A program made the translations under genes and the position numbers. The notes below the pieces were generated by a model. It was given only the letters and a program-made list of their open reading frames with translations. It did not search any database and was not told the DNA's origin. DNA of 64,000 nucleotides from an uncultured Clostridia bacterium. Its GTDB lineage: Bacteria > Bacillota > Clostridia > Christensenellales > UBA1242. The stretch lies in the NCBI GenBank assembly GCA_934747255.1, contig CAKVGH010000004.1, positions 1 to 64,000 of the forward strand, read 5' to 3'. Shown piece by piece: positions 49,901 through 57,624 of the stretch (the stretch's first letter is position 1; the number at the start of each line of letters is the position of its first letter).

Positions 49901-52132
49901 GCAGACAGCCAAAATATTCAAACAATCAGCGCCTACGAAAGAAATGCTGACACAAATCAAACAAGTGCTATTGATATTCTCTACACTAACTCGTTTGTAA
50001 ACTTAAAATATCAAAATGTATTGTATTCTGTTAAGGTTTATGCTATGGAAATGAGTTTGTCAGTTGAAAACAACTTGATTTTAACTCAAAAAGAAGAAAT
50101 TACTTTGAGTGATGAATTATTCAACAAATCGCTTGACGGAATTTACACCTACCCACTAATCAACAAGGAAACTGATAATGGCGTAATTTACAAGGTAGTG
50201 TTTGATAGTACACAGGGGGAAATGGTTTATTACATTGGCTATGAAAACTCACTCCTTGGCGTTCAAATTGTCAAAGCAAGTGACAACACAAGCATTGATG
50301 TTGAAAGTCAACAGTCATACACATTTGACAAAACTATTTACTTAAAATTCAATGACCAAGATATAGATATTATGTTATTCCCTATCACTGTTAGTGGTAC
50401 ATTCTCATATATCGACAGCGCAAACGCAATAAAAACCGAAGACCTTGGAAACATTGAAAGCGGTACATTGCTAAACGAAATTGGAACATACACCTTTACA
50501 GTTAGCAACGCACTAGGAACAAAATTAACATTCTTTGTTAAGATTGAACAAAAAATATCAAGCAATTACTGGGTAACATACAGCATTAACGGAGTTGATG
50601 TTGACACACTTGCTCCAAGCAATCCAAAAGCACTTGGCGATGCAACGGAGCCTTATACCTACTTTACTATTTACGATAGCGAATTAAAGGTAAACACAAG
50701 CGCTGGCTATTCATACGAACTTGTTAGTGAAAGTGACAATAAATATAACGAAAGTACTACAATATCATACACTAGAAATTATAGAGTATTTAAGTTAACT
50801 GCTGACGGCGAAAAAGATGTTAAGTTTATCTCAATTACAAAAATTGCAGTAAACAGCAACTTTATTAGAAGTTACAGAAACTCTCAATTTGAAAACTTCT
50901 TTGCTATCAATGAACAAATACAATTAGGAAACGAAGTTAAAATCACACAAGACCAAGAAACACAATCAAAAACTGCAATACTTTCGTTTAATAGCCCATT
51001 TAATATTATTGAAGGAAACAGTATTTATGTTGGTTACTATCTAAATGGCAATTTTGTAAAAGAAATTTGCTTAACAGATTTAACTGAAACTTCTACCGAC
51101 CTACACTTCGTTGATAGTGGTGTTTACGAATTTTATATTCGTGACTTTGCTGGAAACAAACAAGTATTTGGCAACAATTCTTACTTTAAGATGATTTTAT
51201 TAAACGACTTAATCTTTACAATAAACTCAAAAGAAAGTGTTGACAATTCCATTTTCAACAGCGATGTGACAATTACTCTGCTTCAAATCAATCAATTTGA
51301 TGTAGGTTCAATTTCACTTTCCGCAAAACTTAACGGCGAAACAATCACTGTTTCAAGAACTTACAGCAATATTAGCAACTCATATAGTTATATCTTTACA
51401 GAATTTGGACTATATAACCTAACATTTACAGGCACAATCAATCAACAAAAAATCACAACAAACTTTACATTTAGAATTATCAACACAAATGAAGCAATGG
51501 CCACATTTGAATATGTTGGATTAAATAACTACGAAATCACAAAAGTTATTCAACTTCCAACAAAAGACAGCACAGTTGGTGATGATATTACAGATAGTCT
51601 AAAACAAGCACTTAACACATCTACTCTAACTACTCTTGCACTTTCAACTTTCCAAAACGGAATTGGTGGCATAGGATTCTATGAAATCACTGTTGAAGCA
51701 AGATACGAAACAAACAAGCCAAATCAAACATTCTCGTTTAAGGTATGGCTAAACAACGATACTAATGTACTAATTAAATGTTCAATCCCATTTGGTTCAA
51801 GCACAACAAAAGAAATCACCCTTACACTTAACAAAAACCAAATTTATTCAAAGGTTGGCGAATGTAAAATTATGTTTAACGATACTGTATGGCTAATAAT
51901 TGATAACACAACAGCAAGTCAAAACATTGTTGAAACATATTCGATTAAGGAAACAGGCGAATATAATGTTAGAGTTGTAACAAATAGCGGTAATACATTA
52001 GAAAGCTTTATAATTACAAAAAATGAGCCACTTAATACCGTTGCTATTGTAGTAATAGTTATAAGTGTACTCGCTGTTGGTGCAGTAGTATTTATCTTTA
52101 TTAAATTAAGAAAGAATATGAAAGTTAAGTAA
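43988..52132 (+). CDS. Giant anchored surface protein, Ig-like modules
   Basis: 2,714 residues from the ATG at 43988, which has AGGAG; the frame opens 15 codons earlier without SD. Signal peptide (KILFPIIAIFSLLLSSFGGIFLAL), one C-terminal transmembrane helix (VAIVVIVISVLAVGAVVFIFI) and a short Lys-rich tail, so it is a type I cell-surface protein, not LPXTG-anchored. The ectodomain is Asn/Ser/Thr/Tyr-rich. A strand motif (G-x-Y-x-[VFI]-x-[VI]-x-D-x-x-G-N) recurs at least nine times (GLYIFTIKDSAGN, YYEIIERDFAGN, GVYEFYIRDFAGN, GEYNVRVVTNSGN), typical of repeated Ig-like modules. It follows the VirD4-like gene on the same strand. An adhesin for the secretion apparatus is plausible but unproven. 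Confidence 0.8.
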   Translation: MRSNTKSKILFPIIAIFSLLLSSFGGIFLALRLRQKDEVFAVDTPIESPIGVKKISASKDNATESYLFDTETSVVVQSSENQTIKNNELVILNNTSTGKEVVLVSFNIENLSVSLDDDKNEVYKHQTISTDTSNTIYYTLQVNAYLNGKPLLTNESIKDQTATATKYYYQVLNLDSSASNPNPLKYSDGTIVDDPQGKFTFVFEYSPKVGTVVEPAKKQTIDFYVYNESYFENVTNSNGTLVNESEKIEPRLYNTEKINKSYFNSSNDIIDGTEYNYFNYTIKTTDYENKANSQDSLKYPTISYDAKKYAVKYTHTLYGVKNEYKFIFSGKYDENNNAVISVYKNDNLMTNDELKSINLVINTNGTFTDIILNNIGEYDIYYNFVIENKEYSETTQQFVVTDYIINSNSSTGYSDENISFVKKENWQRVGDVKLYLYGYQLYYSDYTNSSISNKEFKNISENLLTDVTYKNNADNFTDRSKDLDILTTICSTNQAPVFMDYYARMTTNSNKTVSYYKYWASKEAYLSNPYTPQSIKENITNNERFTQNGYYQVFIQYQFDNYKYLANDALNDGSNTDHYQFFSFEIKNSEPTISVKTSNTEETTLNGVDIPTNSFTNQNVSISWSTNNTSFDIAPRVTINKHIFGAENGTWQTVYSDTNSTINSALYGISKQSSANEILIEKTAEIDTNGLYEVIVNYGPGIHTVVKYRFSIDYTDIQGIKTYAITNQNGNTVNLSQTQESLINSAFALDWNDKQSGAIITTTYDFIPLEKIEGFDAINQNKLPDLTKYSTAEALQEEIAKGLNLKNGYIFNSVTQNIPYIKLSYTITNEVITLNDINSMRTSAGLYIFTIKDSAGNVSYKTMIVDNSSPLVLSFTDEDKNSDGDRIYFVANDSKKIASRNTIVFWGDNKVIQINTALSTYIGGLNADIKKIITQNYTFDDSNLLVALKNATSVEKNIIADKSYTQTAEISNSSQVFYIKYTDAQLTELNSSKQKQEVINKYWNYSDHIHSITVNDNSNQFAQTNNNKVYSTSALFGLEMNSDNSLLMAYVSGDYPTNDSQRLYQAEIATGDKLYLEWIENEGNDFEVKSIKYYYYPLDFDTTSANYPYSSTPQLEKELDLTQSISSTVSGNQSIKVMSSAINTEGTTKSLQGLYIVRREYTSSLHSNDADNTSGDYSPRYYIFIIDRNKVISYSSTNSLIGEKIGLQLSNNYYGYENYQKLFAGSDFLLDTDENASKFITSKLAVTFINEIAKLNKYDTYSKTISDNNQPLEINNENTGFNIAKQVKTTFNLKESVIYFNSTKNFNSIPPTTDPEALAFRKNGFYKVVLQDKSANKEQDSNEYSFIFQINVEEPQANIIKYTQNQITGKTEYLYYTEGQENISTNKRNMLVVWNKPASTLGFDAEIDRYNFDISIKFDSGKEIELTVKNGVLSASGIAISGNASLDITDISTDELKQNSSFENPTWDYHLDFAKIFEILGEDYSKQSAKYDITLRYVGNEDDYSGLSNEQSSVNKYFYTIKSVVFDFNKPSYNFERLFNSDAFLSSNNITLQDFIKEDSDINIENYAFTVTPNFTINQMVTTGDSIWTTNMDTYQMFIRKYDKYASESMASQQSLTPDDPRYENRDDYPNRYRFEENLKVNNQNVYTNITDYYWNGDEKHSYTLQDILANFNLETNNYYEIIERDFAGNYRVYTIYVKQDSDTISSANFVLSNYDSTPTPSEKLFTKIDRYSVNDTTTEITLKTKEELSGFIDSLDFEALFSQNLTLKTLIDFNDENSYVQKYLSVFIQDATNSKDYLFTLSPNDNIDEFISQINDCIKVYNQDTGNIYYLTFISSLGEVLKVEHRKPNKDYPQYTISVGDTGFDIEFVVTLDDKNSSAYITEFEAYKAENGVIDQNKLENDSNGKLIIQDIKQYLIDSNLSTSTFRYSFRMQGNSGSEFWIILKDNFGREKKIRQIIGLTDNQDKIVFNADSQNIQTISAYERNADTNQTSAIDILYTNSFVNLKYQNVLYSVKVYAMEMSLSVENNLILTQKEEITLSDELFNKSLDGIYTYPLINKETDNGVIYKVVFDSTQGEMVYYIGYENSLLGVQIVKASDNTSIDVESQQSYTFDKTIYLKFNDQDIDIMLFPITVSGTFSYIDSANAIKTEDLGNIESGTLLNEIGTYTFTVSNALGTKLTFFVKIEQKISSNYWVTYSINGVDVDTLAPSNPKALGDATEPYTYFTIYDSELKVNTSAGYSYELVSESDNKYNESTTISYTRNYRVFKLTADGEKDVKFISITKIAVNSNFIRSYRNSQFENFFAINEQIQLGNEVKITQDQETQSKTAILSFNSPFNIIEGNSIYVGYYLNGNFVKEICLTDLTETSTDLHFVDSGVYEFYIRDFAGNKQVFGNNSYFKMILLNDLIFTINSKESVDNSIFNSDVTITLLQINQFDVGSISLSAKLNGETITVSRTYSNISNSYSYIFTEFGLYNLTFTGTINQQKITTNFTFRIINTNEAMATFEYVGLNNYEITKVIQLPTKDSTVGDDITDSLKQALNTSTLTTLALSTFQNGIGGIGFYEITVEARYETNKPNQTFSFKVWLNNDTNVLIKCSIPFGSSTTKEITLTLNKNQIYSKVGECKIMFNDTVWLIIDNTTASQNIVETYSIKETGEYNVRVVTNSGNTLESFIITKNEPLNTVAIVVIVISVLAVGAVVFIFIKLRKNMKVK

Positions 52133-52238
52133 TAAATGCTTACTTGATAGACATCAAATAACATAATTACTAAACTAAAGTTTTGTAAAACATTATTGAG
52201 TTTTAATTTAACATATTGTTTGTTAAAGACTAATAAAT

Positions 52239-52270
52239 AAAAAGTGAACTAATTACAGTTCACTTTTTTT
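52239..52270 (+). terminator. Terminator of the giant surface gene
   Basis: AAAGTGAACT-aatta-CAGTTCACTTT followed by T5, about 107 bases after the stop. Confidence 0.82.
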
Positions 52271-52342
52271 ATGTTATAGTTTTATTTTATTTAATTAAAA
52301 CTTTTGCGTTTAGATTTACCACTATAATTATCAAAGGATAAA

Positions 52343-52449
52343 TTACGCTATGCAAGATGTTACGCTATGTGATATAAAACCCGTAGGTTTTAGAAAAATT
52401 GTAATTTTTCTTACAATTTTAGCACGGCTAAAATTGTATATCACATAGC
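52343..52449 (-). other. Cloverleaf-like folded element
   Basis: Perfect 13-base inverted repeat GCTATGTGATATA (52364-52376) and its complement (52437-52449) encloses exactly 60 bases that fold into three hairpins: 52377-52390 (AAACC/GGTTT), 52392-52411 (AGAAAAA/TTTTTCT) and 52414-52436 (a 10-base perfect stem with a 3-base loop). On the minus strand the first loop reads C-TACG-G, a UNCG-type tetraloop, so an RNA from the minus strand is favoured. A 10-base direct repeat TTACGCTATG occurs at 52343 and 52360. There is no T run, so it is not a simple terminator. It lies just after the stop of the Rho-like gene. Confidence 0.6.
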
Positions 52450-52499
52450 CCCTTGTATCCATCAACTTTTATTTTGTTTTGATTTATTAACAAATACAA

Positions 52500-53861
52500 T
52501 TATTTTCCATCTGCAAATAATTTAGTCAAATTATCAATCAAATTGTTCTCATCATAGTTTTGTCTAAATTCCTGCAACTTTTTAGATTTTTCTGCTCCCA
52601 AAATCAAATTGTATTTTAATGTAAATGACTTTTCAAAATCAATGTGAATATCGCTACCTTTGTGAGCAAATAGTTTTAAGAAAATTTGGCAATTTGACAA
52701 TTCAACCAACTCTTCATTTTTACAGTTAATCATAATGATAGTAAGTGCCTTGCCAGTTGCGGTATTTTTTGCTGTTCTAAACCAGTTCTTCATTTTGTCA
52801 ACAGCAAGAATTTTTGCTTCTTGTTCACTACAATTTTTAGACATAACAAAGTATTTAGTCAAAAAGTTTTCCATTTTTACTGCATTTTTAATGATAATTA
52901 TTTGATTTGCATTATTTTCGGTTTGTCGAATTAAATTATCAAACAAAAGTGACATTTGCTCATAAAACATTTCATCATTAAGTTCAATTTTTTTGTTAAA
53001 AACTTTTAGTGCAGAACATTCACTTTTTACAAAAGACAAATCTTCTGGTCTTTCATCAACAGCAAACATTGTAAGCTTTTTGTTTTGAGTCAAACTTATT
53101 TCATTATTTAAGTCAATCAAAAACTCTTCAATGTCAACTCCGTTTTCATAGTTAATGATTACTCTCGAACCTTCGGCTATTGGTGATACTCTATCAACAA
53201 CTTTTAAGTCAATATTACTTCGTGGGTTTTTACCAAGTTCAATTTGGCTAGTTGGATAAATTGCATCAAGTGAGTCAAAGTCTACTGGTTCATATCGCTT
53301 AAAACTTTCCACATCTTTGCCATTTATAAATTCTATGTTCTTTACAAGTTTTGGCTTTGTTTCATCAATATCGTAATATAATCCTCTAACAAAATCGCCA
53401 TTTTTCAATTTTAATTCTTGTAAAATGTTTGGTCTAATATAATAAGTATCGTTATTGCCTTCAAAATAAGCATTTTTTAATACAACAGCATATTTATCAA
53501 GCATTTTTACATATCCACTAAATGGGTCAATGTGGTCTGGCAATATTTTAACATCTTGCATTAAAGAAAATGGGTAAAATTGATTTTTTGTTTCTACTTT
53601 TTTGTAAACTTGATTATCGTCTATTGAAGGAATAAAAATGTTCAAAATTTCATCTAACCCAGATATACGCTTGGCTGGTCGACCTTGATTAGTCTTTTTT
53701 ATGTGCGGTTCTTCTGTGCCTTCAACAATAGCCATAATCTTTTTTATAAGTTCGTCTTTCTTATACATTGTCGGCAAATGAACACCAACTTGACGGGCAA
53801 CATTTCTAAGTTCGTAAATGCCTAAACTTTCCAATGCTTCAACAGATAAATTGTTCATCAT
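52500..53861 (-). CDS. Rho paralogue without P-loop (pseudo-ATPase)
   Basis: 453 residues. Rho-like order is clear: Rho_N helical domain (1-45), cold-shock-like RNA-binding fold (about 112-180, GYVKMLDKYAVVLKN...DTYYIRPNILQELKLKNGDFVRG), then the RecA-like core beginning YPTSQIELG...LKVVDRVSPIAEG. Where Rho has GQRGLIVAPPKAGKT this protein has EGSRVIINYENGVD, so Walker A is lost; VDERPED (268-274) still matches Walker B. The Q/R-loop residues are changed too (QIFLKLFAHKGSDIHID). It should not hydrolyse ATP. It may be an RNA-binding regulator. SD AAAGGAGG. Confidence 0.8.
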   Translation of the reverse strand: MMNNLSVEALESLGIYELRNVARQVGVHLPTMYKKDELIKKIMAIVEGTEEPHIKKTNQGRPAKRISGLDEILNIFIPSIDDNQVYKKVETKNQFYPFSLMQDVKILPDHIDPFSGYVKMLDKYAVVLKNAYFEGNNDTYYIRPNILQELKLKNGDFVRGLYYDIDETKPKLVKNIEFINGKDVESFKRYEPVDFDSLDAIYPTSQIELGKNPRSNIDLKVVDRVSPIAEGSRVIINYENGVDIEEFLIDLNNEISLTQNKKLTMFAVDERPEDLSFVKSECSALKVFNKKIELNDEMFYEQMSLLFDNLIRQTENNANQIIIIKNAVKMENFLTKYFVMSKNCSEQEAKILAVDKMKNWFRTAKNTATGKALTIIMINCKNEELVELSNCQIFLKLFAHKGSDIHIDFEKSFTLKYNLILGAEKSKKLQEFRQNYDENNLIDNLTKLFADGK

Positions 53862-54047
53862 ATCTACTCCTCCTTTTTGAATAGCCTATTATACCACATC
53901 ATTTTGTACAAAAAAAGCATTTTTTAAGGTTTTTGTAAAATATTTTCTTGGCATCTTTTCCCAAAATATTACTTTTTTATTTGGACTAATTTTGCATAAC
54001 TACAACTGACAAAAAAATTTTAAGTTTTGCTAATGCTTTAATAGAAA

Positions 54048-54085
54048 ATAAAAAAATACTGATTTTTGATTTCAGTATTTTTTTA
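54048..54085 (-). terminator. Terminator of the ypeB transcript
   Basis: AAAAATACTGA...TCAGTATTTTT hairpin with T/A runs on both sides, 46 bases after the ypeB stop on the minus strand. Confidence 0.7.
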
Positions 54086-54130
54086 CTTACAAATTTAGAT
54101 ATAAAAATATAATCTTTACCTAAAAATTTT

Positions 54131-55468
54131 TTACATCAACAAATCGCCGTTTGTAGTTTTAATAACTTTTAATATTTGTTCTTCTTCGCCAGTTACTGCG
54201 TTAATATAAACATAGTAAGTGCTGTTATTAAGCGAACATTTGTACTCATAGCAGAGTGTTTCGTTGCCATATTTTATAGGAATTAAAGCGAGTTTTTGAC
54301 TTTCGATAGTCAAACTTGAACTAACTTTGCTTCTAGCATTACTTTCAGCAATTTCTACTTGTGGCAAATCTCTATCTATATGGTTATAAGCATAACTTTG
54401 CGCTTCCCAACCCAAAATTTCGCCCGTAGAACAAGAAACTTTTACTTTAATCATATCTGGATAAATTATAGTGCCGTTAATCACTGGCGTGAGATTGATA
54501 TACGCCATACCAGTAATTTTAGTACCCCAAACCGCCTTCAAATCAAGTCCTAGGTTGCTTGCAAATTCTTCGGCTTTTTGCTTACATTCTTCAAGTTCTA
54601 ATGAGTCGTTATCGCTAGATGCATAACTTGAAATTGATAATATAAAAGCATCACGCTTGGCAATTTGAGCATATAAATGGCGTTCGTTCAAGTCAAAGGA
54701 AAAGTTGTATGTTTCAAATAAGCCTGTTGTTTCGCCTTCATATTTTAAGTTAGACAAGTTTTCAAACACACTTTCTAGTTTGGCTTGTGCTTGTTCTTTT
54801 GTTTGAATGCTATTGGATAAACCCTTAATTTCCTTTTTGGTTTGCGCTTCGCTAAAAGGTCCATCATAAATGAGTGTTGGAATATCTACTCCATCTGCTT
54901 GCATACTTGAAAACATACTATTAAATGAATTTTTGGTGTCACCTATATTTTTAGTATTCGCTAAAACACTATAATTGCCTTGATATGTGGAAGCAAAATC
55001 GTTTAATATTGATTGCACATATACACATAACTGATATAATGCTTGGACAGACTGATTATCTTCTTGCGACAAGTCTTGTCCGTTTTTTAATTTGTTTTCG
55101 GCATAGTAACTAAATCCGCCCATTTGATTGATAAAACTGGTTGTTTGATTTACACTTTCGTGATTTATTGGCAGTCTTGACAAATCTTCGTTTGCTCTAA
55201 CACAATCGGTATAGATTTTGTTAAACAACTTTTGTTTGGCTTCGCCACCATACGAAATGCTAGCCTTTGACAAGTTACTTTCGATACTATTTACATCGTC
55301 AATAAGTTCGTAAACCGACCTTTGATAATTATTTTCTAACTGCGTTGAATAGGTTGATAGAGCCACATTACTACCAATATATCCTAGTGCCAAAACTCCC
55401 GCTACAACCGCAAGTACTACAATAGCAGCAATATAGCCCCTAACCTTTGTTTTTGTTTGTTCTTTCAT
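54131..55468 (-). CDS. ypeB: Spore germination protein YpeB
   Basis: 445 residues from the ATG at 55468, with GGGGGATT as SD; the longer frame runs back into sleB. A short Lys-rich N-terminus, one transmembrane helix (IAAIVVLAVVAGVLALGYI), then a long helical region and C-terminal PepSY-type repeats (YINLTPVINGTIIYPD, YEYKCSLNNSTYYVYINAVTGEE). YpeB binds and protects SleB in the spore cortex; the two are always neighbours. sleB lies 17 bases upstream. Confidence 0.92.
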   Translation of the reverse strand: MKEQTKTKVRGYIAAIVVLAVVAGVLALGYIGSNVALSTYSTQLENNYQRSVYELIDDVNSIESNLSKASISYGGEAKQKLFNKIYTDCVRANEDLSRLPINHESVNQTTSFINQMGGFSYYAENKLKNGQDLSQEDNQSVQALYQLCVYVQSILNDFASTYQGNYSVLANTKNIGDTKNSFNSMFSSMQADGVDIPTLIYDGPFSEAQTKKEIKGLSNSIQTKEQAQAKLESVFENLSNLKYEGETTGLFETYNFSFDLNERHLYAQIAKRDAFILSISSYASSDNDSLELEECKQKAEEFASNLGLDLKAVWGTKITGMAYINLTPVINGTIIYPDMIKVKVSCSTGEILGWEAQSYAYNHIDRDLPQVEIAESNARSKVSSSLTIESQKLALIPIKYGNETLCYEYKCSLNNSTYYVYINAVTGEEEQILKVIKTTNGDLLM

Positions 55469-55485
55469 ATTTAATCCCCCAAATT

Positions 55486-56337
55486 TTATATTGCAAAGAC
55501 GTGATTTCCAATAACTACTACTGTGGTTCGAGTAAAAATCCACGAACTTGTCGCCGTTGTAGGGTTGTAATAATACAAACTGCCGTAACTTGGGTCCCAA
55601 CCGCTAATAGCATCTTGCGCTGCTTGATAAGCAGTTGCATTTGGTTCAAGATTAAATTGACCATCGTGAAGAGCTGTAAATGCCCAAGGTTGATATATTA
55701 CGCCTTGCAATGTGTTTGGAAAACCTGCATCATCAACACGATTTAATACTACTGCACCAACTGCAACTTGTCCAGTGTAAATTTCGCCCCTTGCTTCGCT
55801 ATAAATTAGTTTTGCAAGCAAGTATAAATCAGAGTTGGCTTGCTCGTCACTCGACACACCAAGTGCGGTTAAGGTTACACTATTTAGTTCTCCTGTTTCC
55901 AAAATGTTTTGGTCTTTTTGAAAATTTGTTAAAGCCTGTTTTGTATTCGCACTCAATACCCCGTCAATTAAACTATCGTAATAGCCCATCTCTGTGAGTT
56001 TTGCTTGCGCCACTCTAATCATATTAGATGATGCGTGAACTTTTGCAGGCGTGTTAAATCCACCGCCAATAAAAACGCTAAACACGCTAACAACCGCAAC
56101 AATAAGTGCAATCATCAAAACAGAAAGCACTCCACTTTTTTGAGCAAAAAATTCCTTAAAAATTTTAGGCTCTGGTGCTTGTTTTTTTGTTGATTTTTTT
56201 GCATCTTTCAAAGATATTTTTTTAATTTTTTTGGAATTAAAGTGCGTTTTTTGATTATTTTCGGTGTTTTTTTGCATTTTTTCACACTTTTTTTGATTTT
56301 TTTCGTCTTTTTCTTGATAAACAATTAAATCTTTCAT
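55486..56337 (-). CDS. sleB: Spore cortex-lytic enzyme SleB
   Basis: 283 residues. An unusual Lys/Gln-rich cytoplasmic N-terminus (~85 residues), a transmembrane helix (VLSVLMIALIVAVVSVFSVFI), a peptidoglycan-binding domain (VAQAKLTEMGYYDSLIDGVLS...ALTNFQKD) and the SleB lytic transglycosylase domain (LLAKLIYSEARGEIYTGQVAVG with the catalytic Glu in SEARGE; WAFTALHDGQFN). It opens the spore cortex during germination. The N-terminal extension with its membrane helix replaces the usual cleavable signal. SD AAGGAG. Confidence 0.93.
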   Translation of the reverse strand: MKDLIVYQEKDEKNQKKCEKMQKNTENNQKTHFNSKKIKKISLKDAKKSTKKQAPEPKIFKEFFAQKSGVLSVLMIALIVAVVSVFSVFIGGGFNTPAKVHASSNMIRVAQAKLTEMGYYDSLIDGVLSANTKQALTNFQKDQNILETGELNSVTLTALGVSSDEQANSDLYLLAKLIYSEARGEIYTGQVAVGAVVLNRVDDAGFPNTLQGVIYQPWAFTALHDGQFNLEPNATAYQAAQDAISGWDPSYGSLYYYNPTTATSSWIFTRTTVVVIGNHVFAI

Positions 56338-56340
56338 ACT

Positions 56341-56883
56341 TTACTCCTTACCAAAATATTTATTGATAATTTCCATTATTTTGCTTTTATATACTACATT
56401 TTGAGAGTTTGTAAAATTCGTAAAGCATAATGGCGGATAAATCACACACCACCAGTTGTTGCCACTAGCATCGCCGAGTTCCACAATAATAGAATCATAT
56501 ACCCCACTTGTCACCGTATAATTTTCATACTGTCTAGTTGGGAAAAATTCCTTTGTCACTTTAATATTAGACTCATATTCAAAATTATTTTTACTTAAAA
56601 TATCGTCTGCTATTTTTTTAAGATTGTTTTTATTTTTTTCAATAACCTTAATTGCATCTTGTTTGCTTTCACAATCACAGACAAGCGGAGTTAAGTAGTC
56701 CACAAACTTGTCCTTTATTTCGTACTTAATGTTTTGGTCAATCTGTGTGTTACTGTTTGCCCTGATATGTATACGAAGCAAATTTTCGGTATCACTTATT
56801 TGAACTTGTCCATTTTTTGTTGTAACTCCTAAAACTATCACAAGAGATAATATACAAACTAAAATTGCAACTATTTTTTTCAT
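56341..56883 (-). CDS. spoIIR: Stage II sporulation protein R
   Basis: 180 residues from the ATG at 56883 (MKKIVAILVCILSLVIVLG signal peptide). The frame extends 36 codons upstream, through a terminator-like hairpin, so the shorter form is chosen. Core motifs: LLRIHIRANSNTQIDQNIKYEIKD and VELGDASGNNWWCVIYPPLCF, both diagnostic of SpoIIR, the forespore signal that activates SpoIIGA and sigma-E. Only three bases separate it from sleB. No SD is visible; expression may use sigma-F but no clear site was found. Confidence 0.93.
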   Translation of the reverse strand: MKKIVAILVCILSLVIVLGVTTKNGQVQISDTENLLRIHIRANSNTQIDQNIKYEIKDKFVDYLTPLVCDCESKQDAIKVIEKNKNNLKKIADDILSKNNFEYESNIKVTKEFFPTRQYENYTVTSGVYDSIIVELGDASGNNWWCVIYPPLCFTNFTNSQNVVYKSKIMEIINKYFGKE

Positions 56884-56931
56884 AAATAAATTTTGTTCAG
56901 TTTTTTGTAAAAAATAATAAAAAATATGTAA

Positions 56932-56967
56932 AAAAATGAAAAAAAAGAGAATTTTCATCTCTTTTTT
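56932..56967 (-). terminator. Terminator between DUF1273 gene and spoIIR
   Basis: Minus strand AAAAAAGAG...CTCTTTTTT with a T8 tail. Confidence 0.65.
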
Positions 56968-57053
56968 ATAAAAAATGTTCATTGCATACAAATATTAGCA
57001 TTTATTTATTAAACCTTTATCTAAAATGTGATACTGCTTCACTCTTGAAAAAA

Positions 57054-57599
57054 TTACGGTTCTATAATAACAATATCTATCTTTTGTTTTTTTGCGTAGT
57101 TAATTGTATTTTTTGTTCCACCATCTTGTCCATTAAATAAAGCAATTACAAGTGAAGAATTGTTAATCATATACTTATTTCGTTCCAAGTAACACGCATT
57201 ACCAATAAAATGATTATAGATACATCTAATACTATCAAGTTTTGCAAGCACTGATTTATATCTTAATTTATCTTTTTTACTCCAAAATTTTGCTTGCGTT
57301 TTGCAAGGTAAAGCACCAATAATTTTTATTTGTGTGTATTGTTTTTTTAATTCCAAAACTTGCTCCGCACAAATAATATCAAAACCTAATGCCATACCAC
57401 AAATAAAAGTAGTATACCCTTTATTTATGGCATTTATTATTTGAGTTCTTAACTTTTCTTTCATTTTTAAGCAACGGTCATCTTGTTCATTAAAACCCCA
57501 CGGTAAACTCTGTGGACGATGCCCAGTAAAACAACAAGTTTTTGCATTTAATTTTTTAATATAATATGATATTTCCTGTTTAATAATTTCACATTTCAT
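57054..57599 (-). CDS. SLOG/DUF1273 (YpsA-like) nucleotide-binding protein
   Basis: 181 residues. The N-terminus CCFTGHRPQSLPWGFNE and later FICGMALGFDIICAEQVLELK, YMINNSSLVIALFNGQDGGT match DUF1273 SLOG-fold proteins such as B. subtilis YpsA. SLOG proteins are thought to bind or sense nucleotide-derived ligands; this member's ligand is unknown. It is divergent from two XRE-type regulator genes, an arrangement seen in phage- or plasmid-derived cassettes. SD AAAGGA. Confidence 0.8.
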   Translation of the reverse strand: MKCEIIKQEISYYIKKLNAKTCCFTGHRPQSLPWGFNEQDDRCLKMKEKLRTQIINAINKGYTTFICGMALGFDIICAEQVLELKKQYTQIKIIGALPCKTQAKFWSKKDKLRYKSVLAKLDSIRCIYNHFIGNACYLERNKYMINNSSLVIALFNGQDGGTKNTINYAKKQKIDIVIIEP

Positions 57600-57624
57600 T
57601 ATAAAATATATCCTTTGACTAATC

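Noticed and set aside
52343..52449. tRNA reading of the cloverleaf element
   Set aside because: No anticodon arm, no T-arm consensus and arm sizes do not fit.
55469..55600. 44-codon extension of ypeB into sleB
   Set aside because: It overlaps sleB and lacks an SD, while GGGGGATT precedes the ATG at 55468.
56884..56991. Longer spoIIR start
   Set aside because: The added codons run through a terminator hairpin and precede a normal signal peptide start.
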